Assembly (NCBI RefSeq): GCF_018687715.1
Contig: NC_056752.1
Location: 14,480,001-14,544,000, forward strand
Origin: Carya illinoinensis
Lineage: Eukaryota; Streptophyta; Magnoliopsida; Fagales; Juglandaceae
DNA: 64,000 bases
Reading direction: 5' to 3'
The notes under the pieces were generated by a model. The model made no database searches, had not been told where the DNA came from, and was given only the letters and a program-made list of their open reading frames with translations. Position 1 is the first letter of the stretch; the number at the start of each line of letters is the position of its first letter. Positions 31,441-41,869 of the stretch are shown in pieces. The translations under genes and the position numbers were made by a program.

Positions 31441-34130
31441 GACAAGAAAGGTCAGTTAAAAGAAAGAGAAAGAGAGTACTCAGATTTGAAGCAAAGTGGA
31501 TAATGGATGATGAAGAAGGACCAGTTATAGAAGAAGCATGGGATATATCTATAGCATAACAAAATCCTTTAAATAAGGAATGGGAGAAATTAAATAGCTG
31601 TAAGGGAGATTTGATTAGATGGAGCCTACTAGAAGACAAGGATATTGAGTTAGAACTGAAGCAAAAAACTGTAAGATTGAGGCATGAACAAGAGAATGAG
31701 GGCCCCGATAATGCTGAGTTGAGTAAGAATTTGCAAGGTGAGTTGGGCCTGCTTCTAGAGCAAGAAGACATTAGGTGGAGGTAGAGAGCTAAGAGAACTT
31801 GGTATCAGCTGAGTTACAAAGATACCAAATTTTTTCACTCATGTGCCAGACAAAGAAGAAGGAAGAATTAGGTCAAGGAAATTAAAAACTCATAGGGGAG
31901 GGTGGTGACTGATCAAGAAGAGATAGATGGAGTTTTCTATGAGTACTTTAGTAGTCTGTTCAGCTCATCACATCCTACATTTGAAGCCATAGAAGTATGT
32001 CTCAAGATGTTGTCTAGAGAGTTACCAACTAGATGAATGATGAACTACAAAAAGAATTCACAAGAACTGAGGTGGAGGAAGCTTTAAAGCAAATGGCTCC
32101 CTTGAAGTCCCCTGCACTTGATGGGTATAGAGCTTGCTTTTATCAAGCATATTGAAGCATTGTGGGAGAGATGGTATGTAAAGCCATTTTAAGTTTCTTA
32201 AAGAGGAGGAGGGGGGGGGGGGGGGGGGTTGGAAAGTGATTAACCTGAATTATTGCATATTTTTATATATTTAGAACCAATATATTTTAATTATGCCACT
32301 AAATTATTATTGGTTTTAGATAGAAAAATGATTAAGAGACATAAATCTGAGTTATGGTTTAAATTGGTTAATACTATGGTTTATACTTAATTTTATAACT
32401 TGTGATTTAATTGAGAAATATTTCTTCATATATATGCACAACATATTTTTGATATTTTGTTTTTCCTTTTTATTTGTTTTTAATTTTTTGTGTGTTATTT
32501 CTTTTTACTTTAGGCTTCTAAATAAATAGGCTCCTCATTGGGGTTCAAGGAATAGAGAGCAACGCCTTTTGAAGAACAAGGGGTCCAAACTGCAACTACT
32601 CCAGCCTTCTTTTCTGCTTCATCTTCATCCATTTAGCTTGCTCTTTCATTTCCTAATCTCTATTTAATTTTAGTTTGAACTTTATAATATATTTTTGAGA
32701 TTTTTTCTTACTCTTTTAAGTTTTTGTTTAACAGTGATTACAATTGTCATGGAATAATTTTGAGAATTTTGTGATTTGAATATAAGGATGAATCCTAAAA
32801 TCTTGATTTTAGGGCTTTTCAATTTTCAGCTCGTATTTTGTCAATTATCTTCTAATTTAGCTTAGTTTTTGGCTTAGTTTTATTAATCTCTTAGTTCCAT
32901 TGCATTTTAGATTGATTAAAGGTTAATTAGGACTTAAATAATTTTAGTTTTATTATTTAATTTTCAGATTAATTAAGATTTTTTAGCTTATTTGATTCCT
33001 TAATTGTTAATTTCAATTTGTTAGTCTTTTACATTCTATATTGATACTCAAAAATCCAAAAATATGAATTTAGTCCATGGCTAGTGCCCTTTTTATTTCC
33101 ATTGCACTCTTCCACTCATTGTACATATCACCACTTTGATTTTCTCTTTGTGAATATTTTACCTTTATACAAGTTTGATTTGAAACAACTTTCCCGAAGA
33201 GACGATTAAGAAATTTTATTCCTAATTATTACACGACATCCTCCTGCACTCAAGATAGCCTTTGTGCTACTCATTTTTTAGTGAGTCAAAAAGCTGTGTT
33301 AATTATACTTATAGAGCCCTAATTGCTAAAGTTAAGTGTCCCTCTGTTGCTAGTGAATTTAGACCAATTCATCTATGTAATGCATTAAATAAACTTGTAT
33401 CAAAGATACTTGCTAAAAGTCGAAAAAGTGCTCTCTGCCATTATTTCTAGAAACCAAAGTGCCTTCATTCTGGGAAAACTCATATATGGTAATGTTATGA
33501 TAGCTTATGAGACTTTGCCCATGAAGAAGACAAGACAAAAAGGAAGGACTAGAAGTATGGCTCTCAAGCTAGACATATCAAAGGCTTATGATAGAATAGA
33601 GTGGAATTATTTTGAGGCTGTGATGAGGAGATTGGGGTTTCGAGACAAATGGGTTTCCTTGATAGTGAAGTGTGTGACAACAGTAACATATTCAATCATT
33701 GTTAATGGGGAGCCTGATACTATTATTAAGCCTACAAGGAGGATCAGATAAAGGGATCCTATCACCCCTAAATTATTCATTCTTTGTGCAGAAGGCCTTA
33801 GTTAACTAATTAATCCAGCTGAGAGAGGGGGAAATAAGGGGAGTAGTAGTATCTAGAGGAGGAACAAATGTGAGTCATTTACTCTTTACTGATGACTGTG
33901 TAATTTTTGGGAGGGCAATGATGGCTAAAGACTCAAGGACTATTGAGAGTATATGAAGAAGCCTCGGATCAATGTTTGAATCTATAGAAGACAACTATTT
34001 GTTTCAATTAAAACACTGACTTGTCAATTAGATCACAGATTGAATGTGTAGCAGGGGTATCTATATGTGGAAATTATGAAAGGTATCTTGGTCTTCCAGC
34101 CGTGGTAGGCAGATCAAGATACAATACTTT
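31441..34130 (+). pseudogene. LINE ORF2 reverse transcriptase (interrupted)
   Basis: The part before the insertion includes EFTRTEVEEALKQMAPLKSP at about 32,050-32,110, then DGYRACFYQAY. After the insertion it resumes at about 33,290 with ALIAKVKCPSVASEFRPIHL, NQSAFILGKLIYGNVMIAYE, MALKLDISKAYDRIEWNYFE and VTYSIIVNGEP. The active-site box reads FTDD at about 33,880, where FADD is usual; both metal-binding Asp are kept. The following thumb region contains YLGLPAVVGRSR. Stops are numerous. Confidence 0.8.
32206..33283. mobile_element. Foreign insertion in the LINE RT, LTR-like, beginning with G18
   Basis: The RT reading breaks after ILSFLK at about 32,205 and resumes near 33,284. The inserted about 1.08 kb begins with a G18 tract (32,211-32,228), is AT-rich and non-coding, and ends with CGAAGAGACGATTAAGAAAT then ATTACACGACATCCTCCTGC. 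That end is the kind of text found just before a primer binding site in some gypsy LTRs, so a solo or partial LTR is likely. Exact ends and target duplication are not resolved. Confidence 0.5.
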
Positions 34131-34949
34131 CAGAAACTTGAAAGAGAGGGTCTGGTCTAAAATTAGTAGCTGGAAGAACAGCTTTCTATCATAGGCAAGT
34201 AAGGAGATTTTGCTAAAGGCGTTCAAGCCAGACCTACCATTGCTATGAGTGTATTTAGATTATCAAGAAGGCTCTGCAAGAAGATATTTTCCCTCATGAA
34301 AAGATTTTGGTGGGAACATAAGCATAATGATAAGAAAATTCAGTAGAGAAGCTGGATTAAAATGGGTAAATCGAAGCAGAATGGAGGGCTTGGATTTCAT
34401 GACCTTGAATGCTTTAAAGCAATGATTGCTAAGTAGTGCTGGAGAATTTAGAATTGTCCCTCTTCATTGGTGGCTAACATAATGAAAGAGTAGTATTTTA
34501 AGTACGAGAAGTTGATAGAAGCTAAACTAAGTGGGGGTCCTTCTTTCATATGGAGGAGTTTGTGGTCTTCCTTAGATCTAGTGAAAGAGGGCTTGATATG
34601 TAGGGTAGAGATGGGAGTACGATTAAAATATAGAAGGACAAATAGCTGCCAAACTCAACTTCTCATTGTGTGAAGTCTCTTGTTAAAAACCTAACTGGTG
34701 ATTCAAAGGTGCAACAACTCATTAATATGGAAAATGGCTCATGGAAGAAAAGTTTGATTTATGCTACTTTTTTTGTAGATGACACAGAGAGTATTTGCAA
34801 TATCCCTCTTAGCAGGTGGGGAGTAGTGAACAAAATTGTAGGGGTGCTTCAATTGATGGTAAATTCTCAGCAAGAGTGCTTACCACCTAGAGCATAAAAG
34901 GATGAAAAGGTTGAAGGGGGAATCTTTAGCAGGGGTTAACACAAAAATA

Positions 34950-35755
34950 GTGTGGAATCACATATGTGGCTAAATGTACAAAGGGTGGTGAAGCGGTTTA
35001 TGTGGCAGGCTGGTCATTATCTGCTCCCTACTAAGAAAAACTTGTTCAAGACAGAAATTATAGATACAAGTTTGTGCCCAATCTGTGAGAGGGAGACTAA
35101 AACAATAATGCACGCACTATGGAGCTGTCCTACAACATCAGATGTTTGGGTAGAAACTGAAAGTCCTGTACAGAAGTGGAGTACCTCAGAATATGACTCT
35201 ATGGATTTATGGAAAAATCTGAATTTACATTTGAAAGTGGAGGAGGTGGAGGTGGTAGCTTGTACTATGAGGAAGATTTGGTTAAGAAGAAACACATTGC
35301 TTTTTGATTAAAAAAAAAAAAAAATTGAAGAACCAGGTAGTGTCCTGAGGGCTACTATAAATGGGCTAAATGAGTTTGTCTCAGCTCAAACTCATCAACA
35401 GAAGGTACTGCTAAATGGGAATAATGATAGAGGAGTGGTCAAGTGGGAAAAACCTACTGAATTGGTAGTGTAAGCAAATTGGGATGCTACTGTGGATGCT
35501 CAAGATAAAAGGGTGGGTATTGGTGTAGTAATCAAAGACTCAAAGGGGGAGATGTTGGCATGTCTGTGTTCAACTGTTGATCGCATAAAGAAACTTATTG
35601 TTGTTGAAGCTTTGGCATTGAGGAGAGTAGTTGTACTATGTGCAAAGCTGGGCCTTTCAGGCGTAGTATTGGAGGGAGACTCTCAATTGGTAGTGAAACT
35701 ACCAATAGTGGGGAAGAGATATGTGCTAAACATGGGAATGTTATTGAGATTGTTC
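34950..35755 (+). pseudogene. LINE ORF2 zf-RVT and RNase H domains
   Basis: The zf-RVT region (34,952-35,311) shows RFMWQAGHYLLPTKKNLF, SLCPICERETKTIMHALWSC and SDVW, the Cys/His pattern of the zinc-binding domain after plant LINE RTs. An A14 run and stop follow. RNase H follows from 35,480: VGIGVVIKDSKGEMLACLCS, VVEALALRRVVVLCAKLGLS and LEGDSQLVV, which keep the Asp/Glu landmarks of RVT_3-type RNase H. The domain is interrupted near 35,750; its end (ARFVYREANNIVHKLAKLAF) is at about 36,785-36,850. Confidence 0.8.
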
Positions 35756-36740
35756 AACTGGGCTCCAACCCGAGAACCTGGGTATACCTGGATCGGAATC
35801 TAGGTTTCAACCCCGGGTTGGAACCTGGACCAGGTTAGCTCGGGTCAGACCCAGGCCCGAACTAGGATGAATCCAGGTTTTTAAAAACCAAGTTTCAGGT
35901 TGAACCCATTTTTTTTTTTACCTAAAATAATTCAAGTTGTGAAAATTTTATTCATTAATTTTATTTATAAGAAAATATATGAAAATAGAAAAACTAAATA
36001 TCTTTTTTTTTTTTTCGGTTAAGAAGAAATTTAAGATATGGGCATGTGGGGGTAGAAAAGACAAGGCAGAGAGAGGGAGGTGTTGGTTGGGGTTTATAAA
36101 TGATGCAGCTTTGGACACAAAAGTAGTAGTACTAGTAGTATTTAGAAAGAATAGAGAAGTGTGGTAGATTATTTATGGAATCCCAAGCTAAACAAGAATA
36201 CTTCGAGATGCTCAGTGCATTTGCTTGATGACAAAGTTTCCATATATAAGGAGTAAGCATAGCCCTAACTGTTGAGTCTCTGCTACCCAATCTTGATACA
36301 GTCTCCCCTACTACTACTATCAGTACTACTTTTACTCCAGCATCTTCCTCAAGATTTTCTGTTAAAGCCTGCAGTCAACCTACCTACAGCTCATGGATGC
36401 TTCACTCTCAAATGCATAATGATTCAAGGTTTTTGTCTCTTCTCTCTATTTCTCTTTCTAAAATTTGTGGTTTCTTCTTGGAAACAAGTAATTTGCAAGC
36501 TTTTCAATATTTGAGGTTTGAATTTTGAGCATTAGCACCAAAACGACGCCCTTTGTTTTGATACTCTAATTTAAAAATAAATAAATAAAGAATAAAAAAA
36601 AATAAAAAAAACCTGGCAACTAGGTTTAGCCAGGTTTAGTCATGCGGTTACCGACTCGGGTTTGTTCCAAGCCGAAACACGGATAACCGAGTTCCAGACC
36701 AGGCCTGGAAAAAACCCAATCCAGATGAACAATGCTAAAT
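35750..36740. mobile_element. Non-autonomous element inserted in the LINE RNase H
   Basis: RNase H reads NVIE at the left border (about 35,737-35,749) and NIIEDV at the right (about 36,735-36,752). TTATTGAG on the left and TTATTGAA on the right are probable duplicated target bases. Inverted text lies close to the ends: ATTGTTCAACTGG on the left and, reverse complemented, ATTGTTCATCTGG on the right. The arms are GC-rich (AACCCGAG, CCCGGGTTGG; CTCGGGTTTG, CCAGGCCTGG) and the core is AT-rich with short meaningless ORFs. This is a MITE-like layout; the superfamily is unclear. Confidence 0.55.
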
Positions 36741-36985
36741 ATTATTGAAGATGTAAGGATGTTAGTGACTAATAGATTAAATTGAGGTGCAAGATTTGTG
36801 TACAGAGAAGCAAACAATATAGTACATAAGCTAGCAAAACTAGCATTTTCTATTTTTGATGAGAAGGTGTGAATAGAGCATGGCCCTATAGAGATTACTA
36901 ATGATATACTGAAGGAGAAACACTGCAATGACTGTATTGTATTGATTTTCTATAAATCTATTACATTTTACTTTAAAAAAAAAAA

Positions 36986-37437
36986 TCCATCATTGTTAAC
37001 AGAAAACACATTGTACAAATCACAAACTTCCACGTGTCAACTTTGGGCATATCACAAAGGTGTTAGATCACTTTTGTGTACCCTGATCACCTATCAAAGT
37101 CTAGGGGGTAGCGGAACACCCCTGTAAAGCTCTTCCAAGAGCAGTCTCCTCACCCTCAATTACAATGGGGTGGTCTAACTACCCTATGGCATGTGATGGT
37201 CGGATGGCCACCACCTTCAAGAATTTTTTAAAAAAAATTATGAAATTGAATTTTTAAAAATTTTCCACATATATCTTTTGAATAGTCATTCCTTCTATTT
37301 TTACAAAGAGTATTTATTCCTTAGATTAAGAATGGATATTCCTACGGATTGACTATTCTTATTCTAAAAAGACAACCAAACAAAAGGATTGGCACTATTT
37401 CTTTTCAAACATCACATGCTATGAACCAAACATATCC
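36986..37437. mobile_element. Right half of the split PIF/Harbinger-type MITE
   Basis: It starts directly after the LINE A-tract and ends with the perfect inverted end CCAAACATATCC (37,426-37,437) and target TTA (37,438-37,440). It contains no coding region. Together with 29,346-29,679 it forms a single older MITE of about 0.8 kb. Confidence 0.6.
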
Positions 37438-37545
37438 TTAGTATTTTTTTTTCCTTCTCTTCAGCGCCTCATTTATCCCCAAACCTTTCCTAAATCTCAA
37501 CCAGCAACCTCCAACCCCAAACCTAGCTGGAGGAAGGGAGAACAT

Positions 37546-37990
37546 TTAATAGACCCATTATAATGTAAAGATTAATAGTGTAGTACCTCAATTCAAGGGT
37601 GAGAAAACCTCCAAGGAAGTAGAGGGAAGAAGAAGGAAAGAGAGAAAATGAAGATTCTCTTACTTTCGGGATAAAAACTCAATGATTCCCCACTACAACT
37701 TATCATCTAATGGGCTTCATGGGCCAGGGCCATATAACCTCAAATAATAATAAACATAGAATAAGAAAAGAAAGCCTACTAAAGTTTCATCTACACTGGC
37801 AGAAGCCCTTTACATTTAATAACCCAAGTCCACTACAAATAGTTTTAGTTTACTGACAATATTGGTCCGCGTGAGCAACCCAAAGCTTGTCTCTTTTCAA
37901 TTACTTCTCCTCTTGTACCACTTGCCTCAGAGCAAAAACGTACTCCTGTTGATCTCTCTTTAGTTCACTTTACCCCTGATGTTTGTGACA
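37546..37990 (-). repeat. 3' LTR of the minus-strand gypsy element
   Basis: On the minus strand it starts TGTCACAAACATC right after the purine tract (AAAAGGGGTAGGG). It shares AAGTCCACTACAAATAGT, ACTAAAGTTTCATCTAC and AATGTAAAGATT.ATAGTGTA with the copy at 42,853-43,327. The left end is approximate. Confidence 0.75.
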
Positions 37991-37994
37991 ACCC

Positions 37995-39280
37995 TACCCC
38001 TTTTAGAGCACTTTGCCCACAAGTTGTGGATAGGCATTCTTCAATTCAAAATAGCTCTCCCACGTTGCGTCTTCATCACCTTTTCCCTGTGAATAGGCTG
38101 GCAGTTCTACTCTAGCTTGGTTCTTTGCTTTGGTCAATCAATGTGCCAAGATCTTCTCTGGTTCAGGCATCAAGACACCTTTATCATCAATTAGTGGTAG
38201 CACAGGTTGGCTGTGATCTTGTTTTTCAATTTCTTTTTGAGTTATGAAACATGGAAAGTGGGGTGTATGTGGAATGTAGGGGGAAGATCTAATCGGTGAG
38301 CTACTGTGCCAATCCTCTATAAAATCTCAAAGGGTCCAAAGAATCAGGGTGATAGCTTAAGGTTACTTTGGTTGGAAACTAAGATCTGGCGTTAGGGTTG
38401 TAGTCTGAGATATACTCAGTCTCCCACTTTGAACTCCTATTTCTTTCTCATCAGATCTGCATACCTTTTCATGCATTCTTAAGCTCTGTGTAAATTGGGG
38501 CATAGTATTTGTAGCATATGATCACGGGAGCGGAGGCTTGTCTCGACAGCTTCCAAACAGGCAGTGCCTGGAATGTAACTGAGTAGCTTAGGTGGTGGGT
38601 ATTCATATAAAACTTAGAAAGGTGTAAACTTGGTTGAGACATGTGGGGTGGAATTGTGCCATCACTTTGCTAGAGGCACTCACACTGACCAATCCTTAGG
38701 ATGATCCCCAGAGAAACACCTCAGGTAATTTTCTAAGGCCTTGTTGACTGCCTCTGTTTGCCCATCTGACTAAGGGTGATAAGCTAAACTCATGTGTATC
38801 TGAGCACCCTTGAGCTTAAAAAACTCCTACCAAAAATTTCTATTAAAAGTTATGTCTTGGTTAGAAACCATTGAGGTGAGTAGTCCATGTAATTTAAACA
38901 CATGCTTTAGGAAGAGTTCTATCATTGTCTTGGTAGAGTAAGGATACTTTATGGGAGTGAAATAGCTATATTTGGTGAGTCGATCAACCACTACACACTA
39001 GCTTTCAAAGCCATTTGTGTTTGAGAGACCATCAATGAAATCCATTGTTATGTGAGTCCAGGGTTCATTAGGAACCTATAGAGGCTGTAATAGCCCACTA
39101 GCCAGAGTGTTGTCCACCTTGACTCTTTGGCACAAGTCACAATTTTTGATAAATTATTTTACATCTTTCTTCAATCCAGGCCAGTAGAATTCCCTTATCA
39201 TTCTGTGCATTGTTTTGTCATATCCCGAGTGCCCACCCCAAGGGCTACTGTGCATCAGTTCTAATAATTTGGTTTGGACC
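37995..39280 (-). pseudogene. Integrase of the minus-strand gypsy element
   Basis: Minus-strand reading gives an integrase zinc region (GGHSGYDKTMHRMIREFYWP, NCDLCQRVK), then the catalytic core (WTHITMDFID), then HPQSDGQTEAVNKALENYLR. The second acidic position reads SNQD where SDRD is typical, so a catalytic Asp appears changed to Asn. Downstream is the C-terminal region with FHPTFHVSQL-like text and a short chromodomain-like segment, EDATWESYFEL, near 38,060-38,090. Several stops are present. The enzyme would have joined element cDNA to the host genome. Confidence 0.75.
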
Positions 39281-39640
39281 CTTCATATTGTGGCATGCAT
39301 AGCCTAATTTTGTACAATAACAAATCCCCCCTTAAGGAGTATTCTGGTGGCAACTAGTTTTCTCTACCTTGAGTTATTAGGCCCTGCAACTACTCATCAA
39401 CTTTATAAGCTTCAGCTCCTCCATCCAATCTACTATGGGAAAGGTGATTAAAGGCAATGAACATTCATCTTCGACACCTTTTCTAGATGGAGAATCTGTT
39501 ATCCTATTCTCAGTTCTATTTTTATATTCAACTACAAAAGCATACCTTAGTAGTTTAGTGAAACACCTTCCTAGCTGCATCACTCCAATGGAAATGATTC
39601 TTTTCTAGCATTTAGCCTACCGATCAGCCCAACCACAAAA
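39281..39640 (-). pseudogene. Gypsy RNase H remnant
   Basis: The minus-strand frame 39,583-39,377 reads FTKLLRYAFVVEYKNRTENR, then ITDSPSRK, matching the LLGYDFEVEYKPGKENRVAD-type end of gypsy RNase H. LPLITFPIVDWMEEL follows in the linker to integrase. Upstream frames are broken. Confidence 0.8.
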
Positions 39641-39959
39641 ATCCCTCAAAGCCTTGAGTGAATGAGGTAGGGGCCATTGCCTCATGGCATGTAACTTCTC
39701 GTGATTTGCTCTTACTCCTTGAGCCAAAATCAATTGGCTAAGGTAAGCAATCTCTCTACTCCCAAACTTACACTTGGACTGCTTGGTAAAGAGTTAATGT
39801 TATCACTCAATGCAATTTTTAGATGACCCACATGCCCTCCTTCATCCTTGGTCTACACTAAAATTTTATAAAATAATAAGTACAAACTTTATGAGATAGG
39901 GTCAAAATACGACATTCATGAGGTTTTAGAATGTGGAGGGAACATTGGTTAGCCTAAAG

Positions 39960-40077
39960 TAGAGGTCGACAGCAGAGGGCCCACCACCCATCACCCCCAT
40001 CGGAAGTTAGATGCTAGGGTGCGGGCCTCTGCCCACACTACAACATGCACGCAAGGATGGGGCCCAAGCTTGCTGGC

Positions 40078-40118
<41 letters not shown>

Positions 40119-40765
40119 TAATAAAACTATTTTCATTAATAAAACAATGTCGTTTTGAAGTTTAGTTGAGTACTATATAAAAAGAAAAACAAAACCCTAA
40201 GTCTATTCTCTCTCTACCTCTGCCATTCTCTCTGAGCCTCCTCCTCCTCTTCTCCTCCACTTTTTATTTTTGAAGTTGAAGGGTGAAGCTTGTGAGTTAT
40301 GATTGTCAGAAACGATGTCTCAACCATCCACAAGCCACAGGCCATGGCGTGTTCATGGTTTGAGCCAGGAATGGTCGTGGGTTTTATGAAGAGACCCACA
40401 GCCATTTGTGGCTTGTGGTTTCTTGCTCAGACTCATGACCACACCATGGTCTTGCCGAAGATATTGCAATTTTTTTAAGTTTATTTATTTCAATCTGTGT
40501 TTGTAAGTTGTAAATGTTGGATGATGGATTTGTGGATTTGTTAGTGTTTTTGGTTGGTTTTGTATTTTTCGATTTTGGTTATGGATATGTGGACGTTCTC
40601 GTTGTAGGTGGGTTGTAGGCTAGGTGGGGTGGACGAACTAAGTGATCAATCCATCCCCCGATGTGCTAATTGGGGGCCACTCCCATTGGGTCTGCACCCC
40701 TCCCCCCCCCCCCCCCCCCCTTGCCTGCCCTCATGCCAGCCCGCACTATATGAGCAGCACCCTTA
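39960..40765. mobile_element. hAT-type MITE (806 bp) inside the gypsy RT
   Basis: The ends are TAGAGGTCG at 39,960 and ...CACCCTTA at 40,765; reverse complemented, the right end reads TAAGGGTG. Flanking 8-mers GCCTAAAG (39,952-39,959) and GGCCAAAG (40,766-40,773) match at 6 of 8. Removing the element and one 8-mer restores the continuous RT reading FGLTN. The arms are GC-rich and the core AT-rich, with a (TA)n run at about 40,079-40,115 and a C19 tract at 40,702-40,720. An 8 bp target site and TAGGGGTG-like ends indicate the hAT superfamily. Related elements are at 50,541-51,301 and 18,790-18,963. Confidence 0.75.
40702..40720 (+). repeat. C19 homopolymer
   Basis: Nineteen consecutive C lie within the right arm of the hAT-type MITE; on the other strand this is a G19 run similar to those at 30,647 and 32,211. 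Confidence 0.8.
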
Positions 40766-41399
40766 GGCCAAAGGGCATAACAAGGAACTCATAGTACTCT
40801 TCATGAGTGCTAAAAGCTGTCTTTAGAACATCCTAGGGTTTGACTCAAATATGGTGATGACCAAATCTTAGCCATCTTAGAAAATGTGGTTGCCCCATTT
40901 AACTTATCCACCAACTTTTCCACTACTAGTATGGGAAATTTTTCCTTCACTGTGGCAGATCATCCCGTTATAATCCAAACACAACCTTCAGGTCTCATCT
41001 ACCTTCCTAACCAAAAGGAAAGGGGAGGAGTATGGGCTTTGACTTGGCTATATGACCCTATTGTTTAAAAGTTCCCTTACAATCGCCTCTATTTCATCTT
41101 TATGAAAATATGGGTACCTATAGGGCTTGATTGAGATAGGTTTAGTGTTTTGGTTAAGGTTGATTGAATGGTCATGGAATCTAGGAGGGGGTAGGCCTTT
41201 TGGTTTAGCAAAAACATCAGCATAATTTTTAATAAGTTTTGAACTGCTTCTAAGGGAATTTTTGTCTTTTCTTGCTCAAAGCCATCCCCTTCTATCACTT
41301 GTAACACTATTCCCTTTTTTCTAGCTATTAAACTTATTAAGGGAGCCTTCTTAAATCATTTTGGATGTGGCCAATCCCTTTAATTCTACTATCTTTCCC

Positions 41400-41800
41400 T
41401 TCTAGTCAAATCTCATAGTCAATTTTCCAAAGTTTCGAAGAATTGGACCTAAGTCTCTTAACTAATGTATTCCCAACACCATGTCACAGTATACTAGAAC
41501 TAACAGCTGGAAATCAAGGATAAAGCTAGTATTCTAAACTTTAACCTTAACGCCCTCAAATCTTCTTTCACTTGGAATTACTCCCAACTGGCCGCTCTAA
41601 CCCTTGCTACCTTCTCATTCAAATCAAGTGGGAGTTGTGCCTTTGAAAACCCTTCTGGATCTAAAAATTTATGTAGACCCAGTTTCCATAAGAATGGTTA
41701 TCCATCTAGGCCCTCTCTTCCCTTTAACCCTCATATTCTAGGTTATGGGATCATGTTAAAGCATGCAGAGATATCTTGGGTTTATTCTTAATATTGCTCA
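41400..41800 (-). pseudogene. Gypsy protease remnant
   Basis: Minus-strand reading gives PRWITILMETGSTHNFLD near 41,690. This is the retropepsin active-site region, in which the usual DSGSTHNFLD has become METGSTHNFLD, so the catalytic Asp is lost. The following text, FILDFQLLVLVYCDMVLGIH then WLRDLGPI, matches the VLGIQWLRTLGP-type end of chromovirus proteases. Confidence 0.7.
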
Positions 41801-41869
41801 CATCCACTAACTCTCACCCTTCCACTTTTTCTATAGATTGCACTTGATGCTCCCCTTCATTCTCCTCTT

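Larger units (their letters stand above)
29680..36985 (+). mobile_element. Plant L1-type LINE with RNase H domain, degenerate, with two insertions
   Basis: The order is ORF1 (DUF4283-like domain and zinc knuckle), then ORF2 with endonuclease, reverse transcriptase, zf-RVT and RNase H, and a terminal A-tract (36,975-36,985). This is the usual arrangement of plant LINEs that carry RNase H. Stops and frame shifts occur throughout, and a central part of the endonuclease is missing. Two blocks of foreign DNA (about 32,206-33,283 and 35,750-36,740) interrupt ORF2. A convincing target duplication was not established; the sequence after the A-tract (TCCATCATTGTTAACAG) has only partial similarity to 29,669 onward. 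Confidence 0.85.
39850..41290 (-). pseudogene. Gypsy reverse transcriptase, split by a MITE
   Basis: Minus-strand reading from high to low coordinates gives FHDHSINLNQNTKPISIKPY, RYPYFHKDEIEAIVRELLNN and PSQSPYSSPFLLVRKVD, then a broken stretch. Next come KTAFSTHEEYYEFLVMPFGL, the MITE, and TNVPSTF-stop-NLMNVVF. The palm motif region after this is degraded (FVLIIL-stop-NFSVD where FFDDILVYS is expected). The MITE sits exactly between FGL and TN. Confidence 0.75.

Noticed and set aside
29669..37002. Target duplication of the LINE (TCTATCATCATT near 29,669 and TCCATCATTGTT after the A-tract)
   Set aside because: The match is short and imperfect, and could be chance in AT-rich DNA, so it is not claimed.
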